DNA from: Bactericera cockerelli
Lineage: Eukaryota; Arthropoda; Insecta; Hemiptera; Triozidae
NCBI GenBank assembly: GCA_024516035.1
Contig: CM044962.1
Coordinates: 7,598,659-7,662,658 of the forward strand
DNA length: 64,000 nt
Reading direction: 5' to 3'
Shown: positions 43,301 to 54,900 of the stretch, in pieces
Numbering within the stretch: the first letter of the stretch is position 1
Layout of the letters: the number at the start of each line of letters is the position of its first letter
Position numbers and translations under genes: made by a program
The notes under the pieces: model-generated
Databases searched by the model: none
What the model saw: only the letters and a program-made list of their open reading frames with translations
What the model was told of the DNA's origin: nothing

Positions 43301-44878
43301 CTAAAATTAAGATTAAAAAAAGCTTCTTCGAAAATTAACCCTACTACGCCTCAAAAAAACTTCCAAATTAAGAAAAAGAAAAAAACCCACTTCTAAAATG
43401 AACCCTTTCACGCCTTCAAAAAAAAACATCTAAATTTAAGGTAAAAAAGCTGCTTCCAAAATTAACCCTTTCGCGTCCCCAAAATAAACTTCTAAAATTA
43501 AGGGCGGAATTAATAGACAACATCAATAACCTAAGTCGTTGGTAAGTGTCGGATTTCCCTATCTTACACAGTACGCAATCCGTGACTTAGCGCCACAGAG
43601 GTACAAAAACAGGTATTACAAAAACGTCTATTAATTCCGCCCAAAGATTAAAAAAGGTTTCTTCTAAAATTAACCCTTTCGCATCCTCAAAATAAACTTC
43701 TAAAATTAAGATTAAGGTCGGGTTCTACGAAAAACACCTAACCTAAAAAAACACCTGAAAAACACGAAAAACGTTAGTTCCAATGGATTCGTCAAGATAG
43801 CGCCAGTAGAGTTTAAAGCAAAACTCTATTGGCGCTATCTTGACGAATCCTTTGGAACTAACGTTTTTCGTGTTTTTCAGGTGTTTTTTAGGTTAGTTGT
43901 TTTTCGTAGAACCCGACCTAAAAAAGGTTTCTTCTAAAACTTTAACCCTTTCACGCCTGCGCAGGTGCTTCTCAAGTACCCGGACCTGGTGCACGGGAAT
44001 CGCAACTTCAAGCTCAAGGTCGTCAACTCGGACAACCAGATCATCAACTACATCATGAACAACAAGACCAAGTGTGTGGTGCCGGGCGGCGGCCGCGCGG
44101 CCAAGAAGAGGCCGGTGGTCGGGACTGCTGGCCGCGTCGTCGCAGGGGACAATGGTAGCCTCGTTACCGTGCCGCTGCAAATCTCTCCTAAAGGTGAGGT
44201 GGTTTTATTTATTCATACAGAACCAAATAACAGACCCCAACTCCAATTACCAATAAACCATACTGACCACTGACTATAACAGACCTACCCTAACATCAGT
44301 CCTTGTCCATTTATGTTGAGCCGAAAGGATAAACTAAATGATAAACTATTCATACAGAACCGAATAACAGACCCAAACTCCAATTACCAATAAACCATAC
44401 TGACCACTGACTATAACAGACCTACTCTAACATCAGTCATTGTGCATTTATGTTGAGCCGAAAGGATAAACTAAATGGATGTAGATGATATACAAACAAA
44501 AAAAAAATACAGGGTCCGCCAGCCTCCGTGGCGTAACGGTTGTGACTACTGCCCGTAGTCCAGAGATCCTGAGTTCGATTTGTATTAAGAAATTGGAAGT
44601 CACCGTGGCCGATTGAGTTAGCGCGCTAGGCATTGCACGCACGGTGACCTGAATTCGATCCACAGCGGAGCAGAATTTTTTCTGCTCTGTTCTTGGGTGT
44701 TCGGGGTCCACTCATACCTCGTGAGGAAAAATGAGTAGCTGCTTTAATGTGAGCAGCGACCAGTGGCGGAATTATAGGCAAAAATAAGATAGATATTAGG
44801 ATATTAAAAGATTTGGAAAAAGTCCTATAATTCTGCGCTACCCACTAAAAGTTGTGATATAATAACACAAAGAAAAAG

Positions 44879-44915
<37 letters not shown>

Positions 44916-47900
44916 TAAGAAATTGTCTTTAAACCCTTTTTCTTTTCTCCATCATCATCGTCGTCAGGCTCGGGTGATCCGGCCGCACTCAAGTCGGACG
45001 GCCGCAGCTTCGAGTGCAAATACTGCGGCCCCGACCTGGTGGACCCGCCCCTCGCCACCTATCACGCGTGGCGCGTGCACATGACACGCGTGCACGGAGA
45101 GAGGTAATTTGTAATTGTAATTTCTAATTTGTAAGTATTCGGCATCTTTATTTATTAAATAATACATAGACAGCATACAAGTAGACACATAGAAATATAG
45201 ACAGTATGGGTTCCAAGTTCTAACTTATGATAAATAATATATACAGAGTGTCCACTTTTAATGTGCGCCATAGGAAAAATACATGTAAAAACAGTTTTTC
45301 TTGTCTCAAAAGTCGCCATTAAGTATTTTAGTTAAACCAAATATGTTAATTCATGTATTTTTATCTGAGGAATCCACTGGTGGTAATTTCATACACCTGG
45401 GACTTACAGTTAAAAAGTTAAGGGTTCGAAATCCGAGAAATGTGTTATGTTTGAAACTCAACATTTTTGTCAATTGGATACTCTATTTTATGTATTTTTT
45501 CACGAGAAATTGATTGGTAATATTATCCCTGATTGATGCCTAGCTTTAGTACCTACCCATAAAGTGATTATCACTTAACCTTTTTTACAAAGTCATGTAT
45601 TCAAGTTTAAAACACGCCTTTTTTCAGTAGGTCTTCTACGGACAAAAGAAGCAGAAATCGTTATTTCTATTGAAAAAATACACAAATAAAGTTAAAGAAT
45701 GCTAAAATAGGGTATAACAGATAGTAAAACCAGGTTTCCAGGTGTACGAAAATATTGAGTTTCAAACATAACGCAATTACTCGGTTTCGAACCCAGAACT
45801 TTTTAACTGTAAACCCCAGGTAGTTGAAAATATTACCAATCAATTTCTCGTGAAAAAATACATAAAATAGAGTATCCAATTGACAAAAATGTTGAGTTTC
45901 AAACATAACACATTTCTCGGATTTCGAACCCTTAACTTTTTAACTGTAAGTCCCAGGTGTATGAAATTACCACCAGTGGATTCCTCAGATAAAAATACAT
46001 GAATTAACCTATTTGGTTTAACTAAAATACTTAATGGCGACTTTTGAGACAAGAAAAACTGTTTTTACATGTATTTTTCCTATGGCGCACATTAAAAGTG
46101 GACACTCTGTATAATAAAGGATTGAACAAATATGAAAATTAGGACCTATTTATTATTATGTGCCTATAATATATATAATAAAGGATTGAACAAATATGAA
46201 AATTAGGACCTATTTATTATTATGTGCCTATAATATATATAATAAAGGATTGGACAAATATGAAAATTAGGACCTATTTATTATTATGTGCCTATAATAT
46301 ATATAATAAAGGATTGAACAAATATGAAAATTAGGACCTATTTATTATTAGGTGCCTAAAATGTAGCCAATAATGGAATTGCCTTCTACTCACACTAAGG
46401 TTCGATGTGCGCATGTGCGAGCACTGCGGCATCAAGCTGTCGAAGCGCAACCTCTACATGTACCACTTGAGGCGCGTTCACAACGTGCGCAGCGACGCCA
46501 TGCAGTTTCCCGAGTGCGCGTTCTGTTCGTACATTGCGCTCTCGACCAACCTGCTGTACAAGCACTGCAAGAATGTGCACAACAAGGTGAGAGGGGTGTT
46601 TTTTTTTGTTTTTTTTTTATGAAATGCAGGTAAACTGCGTGTATTTACAACAAGCACTGCAAGAATGTGCACAACAAGGTGAGAGTGGGGTTTTTTTTTA
46701 CACAAACTTATAGGGTTAAGCCTATTTTTGTTCTTATAAAAAATAACAAGGTGAGATTGGTGCATAACAAGGTGAGAGTGGTGTTTTTTTTTACACACGA
46801 ACTTACGGGGTTGAGCCTCTTTTTGTTATAATAAAAAATAACAAGGTGAGATTGGTGTGTTTTTTTACACAAACTTACAGGGTTGAGCCTATTTTTGTTA
46901 TAATAAGATAAGATAAATTGTTTTATTTAAAACCAATATACATATAGTTTACAAAGCAACACTTTCCCTAAGCTAATACAAAAAAATGTGTCAACTACAT
47001 ACATTCAACAAAATAGGACATGATAAAAAAAAAACACAATAGAATAAAAAACACAATAGAATAAAAAACACAATAGAATAAAAAACACAATAGAATAAAA
47101 AAACACAATAGAATAAAAAACACAATATAATAAAAAAACACAATAGAATAAAAAACACAAAAGAATAAAAAACACAATAGAATAAAAAACACAATATAAT
47201 AAAAAAAACAATATAATAAAAAAAACAATAGAATAAAAAACAAAACAGAATAAAAAACACAATAGAATAAAAAACACAATATAATAAAAAAAACAATATA
47301 ATAAAAAACACAATAGAATAAAAAACACAATAGAATAAAAAACACAGTAGAATAAAAAACACAATAGAATAAAAAACACAATAGAATAAAAAGCACAATA
47401 AAATAAAAAACACAATAGAATAAAAAACACAATAGAATAAAAAAAACACAATAGAATAAAAAGCACGCGTGTCATGTGCTCCCCGGCAGCACTTGTCACG
47501 CGTGCACGGAGAGAGGTTCGATGTGCGCATGTGCGAGCACTGCGGCATCAAGCTGTCGAAGCGCAACCTCTACATGTACCACTTGAGGCGCGTTCACAAC
47601 GTGCGCAGCGACGCCATGCAGTTTCCCGAGTGCGCGTTCTGTTCGTACATTGCGCTCTCGACCAACCTGCTGTACAAGCACTGCAAGAATGTGCACAACA
47701 AGGTGAGAGGGGTGTTTTTTTTGTTTTTTTTTTTATGAAATGCAGGTAAACTGCGTGTATTTACAACAAGCACTGCAAGAATGTGCACAACAAGGTGAGA
47801 GTGGGGTTTTTTTTTACACAAACTTATAGGGTTAAGCCTATTTTTGTTCTTATAAAAAATAACAAGGTGAGATTGGTGCATAACAAGGTGAGAGTGGTTG

Positions 47901-48937
47901 TTTTTTTTTACACACGAACTTACGGGGTTGAGCCTCTTTTTGTTATAATAAAAAATAACAAGGTGAGATTGGTGTGTTTTTTTACACAAACTTACAGGGT
48001 TGAGCCTATTTTTGTTATAATAAGATAAGATAAATTGTTTTATTTAAAACCAATATACATATAGTTTACAAAGCAACACTTTCCCTAAGCTAATACAAAA
48101 AATGTGTCAACTACATACATTCAACAAAATAGGACATGATAAAAAAAAAACACAATAGAATAAAAAACACAATAGAATAAAAAACACAATAGAATAAAAA
48201 ACACAATAGAATAAAAAAACACAATAGAATAAAAAACACAATATAATAAAAAAACACAATAGAATAAAAAACACAAAAGAATAAAAAACACAATAGAATA
48301 AAAAACACAATATAATAAAAAAAACAATATAATAAAAAAAAACAATAGAATAAAAAACAAAACAGAATAAAAAAACACAATAGAATAAAAAACACAATAT
48401 AATAAAAAAAACAATATAATAAAAAACACAATAGAATAAAAAACACAATAGAATAAAAAACACAGTAGAATAAAAAACACAATAGAATAAAAAACACAAT
48501 AGAATAAAAAGCACAATAAAATAAAAAACACAATAGAATAAAAAACACAATAGAATAAAAAAAACACAATAGAATAAAAGGCACGCGTGTCATGTGCTCC
48601 CGGCAGCACTTGTCACGCGTGCACGGAGAGAGGTTCGATGTGCGCATGTGCGAGCACTGCGGCATCAAGCTGTCGAAGCGCAACCTCTACATGTACCACT
48701 TGAGGCGCGTTCACAACGTGCGCAGCGACGCCATGCAGTTTCCCGAGTGCGCGTTCTGTTCGTACATTGCGCTCTCGACCAACCTGCTGTACAAGCACTG
48801 CAAGAATGTGCACAACAAGGTGAGAGTGGGGGGTTTTTTTTTTGTTTTTTAAAGAAATTCAGGTAAACTGCGTGTATTTACAACATGACCTATTTTTCTC
48901 ATAATCATGTTGTAAATACACGTAGTTTACCTGCATT

Positions 48938-48974
<37 letters not shown>

Positions 48975-51900
48975 AATGTGAGATTGGTGTTTTTTTACAC
49001 AAACTAACGGGGTTAAGCCTATTTTTTTTTTTTTTTTTTTTTTTTAGAATCAATGTACATTTATAGTTTACAAAGCAACACTTTCCCTAAGCTAATACAA
49101 AAAAATGTGTCAAAAGTACATACATTCTACAAAATAGGACATGATAAAAAAAAAATAGAATAAAAAACACAATAGAAATAAAAAACACAATAGAATAAAA
49201 AAACAAAATAAAATAAAAAACACAATAGAATAAAAAACACAATAGAATAAAAAACACAATAGAATAAAAAAACACAATAGAATAAAAAAACACAATGGAA
49301 TAAAAAAACACAATAGAATAAAAAAACACAATAGAATAAAACAACACAATAGAATAAAAAACACAATAGAATAAAAAACACAATAGAATAAAAAAACACA
49401 ATAGAATAAAAAAACACAATAGAATAAAAAACACAATAGAATAAAAAACACAATAGAATAAAAAGACACAATAGAATAAAAAAGCACAATAGAATGAAAA
49501 ACACAATAGAATAAAAAAACACAATAAAATAAAAAAACACAATAGAATAAAAAACACGCGTGTCATGTGCTCCCCGGCAGCACATGTCACGCGTGCACGG
49601 AGAGAGGTTCGATGTGCGCATGTGCGAGTACTGCGGCATCAAGCTGTCGAAGCGCAACCTCTACATGTACCACTTGAGGCGCGTTCACAACGTGCGCAGC
49701 GACGCCATGCAGTTTCCCGAGTGCGCGTTCTGTTCGTACATTGCGCTCTCGACCAACCTGCTCTACAAGCACTGCAAGAATGTGCATAACAAGGTGAGAG
49801 TTTTACACAAACTCTGTCCCGGTAGCTCAGTTTACCACTGTTACTAGGCGGCACTCTGTGGATCCAGAGAATCCAGAGGTCGTGGGTTCGAAATCCAGCC
49901 GGGACATGACAAGTTATCCTCCCATTTGGGATTTTTACCACATAATAATATGTCTTGGGCGTACTGCTGGAATAATGGGGCTTAATAGTCCTAATTGGGC
50001 AGTATAAATAAGGCGATATTATTATTATTATTAATTTTTACACAAACTTACGGGGTTAAGCCTATTTTTGTTATAATAAAAAAAAATTAAAAATTGAAGT
50101 TTTTTTGGCAATGGACCAAAAATAAGCCCATACAGCCAAAATTGAAGTTCAAAGCAACCTTAAAAACACGCCAATTTTTAACAGACCGACAGACGGACAA
50201 AAGTTGCTCAGGAGGTTATGAATCGTCCAGAAATATGAAAAAAATTGAAATCGAAGCAAAAAAATATTATTTTGTTTACAAAAACGAACACAATACTTCT
50301 AATTTCTAATATTAGAAATTTCGCGGAAGTAAAAAGAAAGAAAACTTTCGATTCCTCATGTATAGTATTTATTTTATTTAATACGACCATGCAGAAAGCA
50401 ACGTTAAAAAAAAAAAGTTCCCATTTATTTTTTTCATATGTATTATTTAGTTTTGTTAATACTACAATCATAGCTTGTAGAATTAAGAAGTGTGGAAACC
50501 ACCCCCCCCCGGCCTACATCGTGGCGTCCTCAGCGCTAGTATCGCAAAGGAGTCTCCTCTCCTCGTCCCTCACAAAATTTCTTCCCCCGTATCAAATGTA
50601 AATATAAACATAAGCACCGGTCTCAGTAGCTTGATCGATAAGGCGGCAGACTTGTAACTTGGAGGTCGGTGGTTCAAGTCCTGGTTTCAGCGTAGATTTA
50701 GTAAATTGAGTTTGAGTAGTTGTGATATCACGAAAGTGATTCACACAAATATGATAAAAAAAAAATAATAATAACAATATAAACATAAACAGTTCAAGTA
50801 GTCACCGTGGCAGAGTGAGTTAGCGCGCTAGGCATTGCACGCACGGTGACCTGGGTTCGATCCCCAGCGGGGCAGGAATTTTTCTGCTCTGTACTTGGAT
50901 GTTCGGGGTCCACTCATACCTCGTGAGGTAAAATGAGTAGTTACTTGTATGAGTAACGACCAGTGGCGGCATTACCAGAGTAAAAAGAAATTAATGTAAT
51001 AGAATAATTCGAAATGTAAAGGAGGCTCTTAGTAATGCTGCGCTACCCACAAAATTGTGAAGAGGCCTTGTGCTTCACCACAAAGAAAATCATACATAAA
51101 TACATACATACATAAACAGTTCAATAACTTCAATTTTTTTTTTTTCAAGATCGAGAAATATTTCTACTCCTTTGCGATGGTGTCGCGCTATGTGGCGTTT
51201 CCATGCAGCTGGGGGTTTGTTTCCTCACTTCTTATTTCTACACGCTATGCTACAATGCAGTGCAAAGCAACACAAAAAAAAGTACTTGTATTTATTCTTC
51301 TTCTATTTTAATTTTAATCTATTTACCAAATGTAATATTTCAGTAACCGACCTCAGTGGCTTGATGGATAAGGCGGCGGACTTGTAACCTGGAGGTCGGT
51401 GGTTCAAGTCCCGGTTTCAGCGTAGATTTAGTAAAAGGGAGTTTGAGTAGTTGTGATATCACGTAAGTGATTAACACAAATATGAAAACTTTTTTTAACT
51501 TTTCTTTACTTTTTAACTTTGTTACTTCTTAAGTTCTATTATGTCTTTTCCTTCCTCTACCCCATTTCTGTATCTGTATTTGACTTGTGTAAACAAATTA
51601 TAAATTGGTGTACAACAATAAAAATTTTTTTATAATAAGAGTAATGTTTTATTTATTTTTATTAAATATAAAAAACTTGTCCCGGAAACCGTCCTTCTGG
51701 AAGGGAACCGAGGATGCAAGAAGCATCCAAGAAGCACCAATAAATAAATCTTCTACTTCTACTTGTTCTTCTATTCCATGTCCCAGATGATCGGACACGT
51801 GTGTCCCACGTGAAAACTTTTTTTAACTTCTTCTTCCATTCCATGTCCCAGATGATCGGACACGTGTGTCCCACGTGAAAACTTTTTTTAACTTCTTCTT

Positions 51901-54900
51901 CTATTCCATGTCCCAGATGATCGGACACGTGTGTCCCACGTGAAAACTTTTTTTAACTTCTTCTTCTATTCCATGGCCCAGATGATCGGACACGTGTGTC
52001 CCACGTGAAAACTTTTTTTAACTTCTTCTTTTATTCCATGTCCCAGATGATCGGACACGTGTGTCCCACGTGAAAACTTTTTTTAACTTCTTCTTTTATT
52101 CCATGTCCCAGATGATCGGACACGTGTGTCCCACGTGAAAACTTTTTTTAACTTCTTCTATTCCATGTCCCAGATGATCGGACACGTGTGTCCCACGTGC
52201 AACACCATGTTCGAGACCCACGACCGGCTGGCAGACCACCTGAGCCTCACGGATCACGGCAACGAGAAGTCCCACAAGTGTCCACACTGTCGCAAGTCTT
52301 TCGACCGGAGCGTGAACCTGAAGGCTCACGTGCGTACGAGTCACGGCGAGAAGAGTGCCAAGAGCGAGGAGGGGTGCAGCAGGCCCGGGGGCCAGGAGGA
52401 GAGTTGTCTGGAGTCGAGTCTGGGAAAAGGTGAGAATGATGATAACACTCTTTAGTGGAAGGTAACCACCAGTCTCTGATAATAACACTCTTTAGTGGAA
52501 GGTAACCACCAGTCTCTGATAATAATACTCTTTAGTGGAAGGTAACCACCAGTCTCTGATAATAATACTCTTTAGTGGAAGGTAACCACCAGTCTCTGAT
52601 AATAACACTCTTTAGTGGAAGGTAACCACCAGTCTCTGATAATAATACTCTTTAGTGGAAGGTAACCACCAGTCTCTGATAATAATACTCTTTAGTGGAA
52701 GGTAACCACCAGTCTCTGATAATAACACTCTTTAGTGGAAGGTAACCACCAGTCTCTGATAATAATACTCTTTAGTGGAAGGTAACCACCAGTCTCTGAT
52801 AATAATACTCTTTAGTGGAAGGTAACCACCAGTCTCTGATAATAACACTCTTTAGTGGAAGGTAGCCACCAGTCTCTGATAATAATACTCTTTAGTGGAA
52901 GGTAACCACCAGTCTCTGATAATAATACTCTTTAGTGGAAGGTAACCACCAGTCTCTGATAATAACACTCTTTAGTGGAAGGTAACCACCAGTCTCTGAT
53001 AATAATAGTCTTTAGTGGAAGGTAACCACCAGTCTCTGATAATAACACTCTTTAGTGGAAGGTAACCACCAGTCTCTGATAAGAATACTCTTTAGTGGAA
53101 GGTAACCACCAGTCTCTGATAATAATACTCTTTAGTGGAAGGTAACTACTAGTCGAGATTAATGCTCAGAGGAAGGGTGCAGGAAAGGCCAGGAGGAAAG
53201 TTTGGAGTCGAGTCTGGGAAAAGGTGAGAATGATAATAACAACAATAACACACTCTTTAGTGTGAGTGTGTTAATAAAAGAGTGTCTTAATAATAACACA
53301 TTCTTTAGTGGAAGGTAACTACTAGACGAGGTTAATGCTCAGAGGAAGGGTGCAGGGGAGGCCAGGAGGAGAGTGTGGAGTCGAGTCTGGGAAAAGGTGA
53401 GAATGATAATATAATAATAATAATATCGCCTTATTTATACTGCTCGATTAGGAATTTAGGACTATTAAAGTCCCATTATTCCAGCAGTAAGCCCAAGACA
53501 TATTATTATGTGGTAAAAATCCCAAATGGAAGGACAACTTGTCATGTCCCGGATGGGTTTTCGAACCCACGACCTCTGGAGTCTCTGGATTCACAGAGTG
53601 CCGCCTTTACCACACTGAGCTACCGGGACAGACAAATATTATGTGGTCACAAACTCAAAGTAATGAGGAAAAATTCATGCACTGGGTGGAATTCGAACCA
53701 ACGGATCCCTACGCTTCCTGGATTATCAAACTAGCGCATTAACCACTTGACTATCAGTGCACAAAAAATAGAGAATAAATTAATAATATCGCAAAAAAAA
53801 AAAAACAATACTTTCTACACTTTGTAGGTAATAGAAAGTGAAAACTACTCATGTATATGTATAATTTACTAATACAAGGAAACACTTTTTTACGCAGCTT
53901 CGTCGAGCGTGGTGAAGAAGGAGATGGTGACGGTGAAGGAGGAGCAGAGCGAGGGCGTGGAGGCGTACGATGGCTACGGCGGCGGCGGCGGCTACATTGA
54001 GGTGCCGGTGATGCAGAGCTCGGCGTATGGCACCCTGGTGCTGCCGGGAGGTGGGGTCTTTTTCTTATTTATTTTATTTATTACTTTCCTTATCCTATAA
54101 TATGGAAAGTATTGTATTGGTCGAAAATTTGACCTACCTAGTTTTTTACATTTCTGGACGAATCATAGCTTCAGGATACCAAAAAAGTTGTTTTCAGCCA
54201 TTGGTCCGTGCGTCTGTCTGTCTGTGAACAGAATATCTCAAGAACGGTAAGAGCTAGAGAGTTGAAATTTTCTATACAAATTAACTTTATACACCAGATG
54301 AATCACGAAACTTTCGTTTGAAATCAGCCGCAGAATGCGACCGCAGGGCCGCAAATATAGGCCGCAAGTGCCGCTTCTTTGAATTGGTTATAGATACAAA
54401 AAAGTTAGAGGAAAACTTTTTCTTCGATTGAAAAAAAATAGGGGTCTATTCTGATCACTTTTTACTTTTTTGCCCTCGGCCCCAATTTACCGGTAAATTG
54501 GGGGGGGGGGGGGGGGGGGCCGCTTTGACTAACTTTTTTACACCAGTGATGTTAACACCAGATTTTTTTTAATACATACACACGCAATAATACTACTATT
54601 CCATTCACGTGTATGCTAGGATATACTTACAATATTATGATAAAAAAATATATACATACTTAAATATTACATTAAGTTATCATATTTGTGTTAATCACTT
54701 TCGTGATATCACAACTACTCAAACTCGCTTTACTAAATCTACGCTCACTAGATGGCGCGTTGAATGCACCGGTTCTCGTAGGATCAACGAAGTTAAGCAA
54801 CGTCCAGCGAGTTTGAGACATAATTAAGTCCTGTTCATAAATAATTTAATAATAATAACGTCCAGTGAGTTGAAGACTTCGTGATGTTGGCATTCCGGCC

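Larger units (their letters stand above)
43130..43964 (+). repeat. Degenerate array before the Cp190 exon 10 acceptor
   Basis: Units of about 60 bp with CTTCTAAAATTAACCCTTTC and ACGCCT; the last is the real acceptor CACGCCTGCGCAG. Interrupted by MITEs at 43502-43642 and 43716-43918. Confidence 0.82.
46400..49793 (+). repeat. Tandem duplication of Cp190 exon 12 with intron (4 copies)
   Basis: GTTCGATGTG begins copies at 46400, 47516, 48633 and 49607 (steps 1116, 1117, 974). Duplicated introns also contain a repeated donor piece (46648-46685; 47762-47800) and the 16-bp minisatellite. Copies 1-3 are almost identical; copy 4 has a few changes. Confidence 0.95.

Noticed and set aside
45301..46052. 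Two identical 70-aa ORFs on opposite strands
   Set aside because: They are the two arms of the long inverted repeat; no homology to a known protein.
46991..49657. Long open frames of F/Y/I/L/C residues on the minus strand
   Set aside because: They are translations of the 16-bp minisatellite, repeated in three blocks; not membrane proteins.
51771..53155. CRISPR array
   Set aside because: Units are directly adjacent without unique spacers, and the context is an animal gene.
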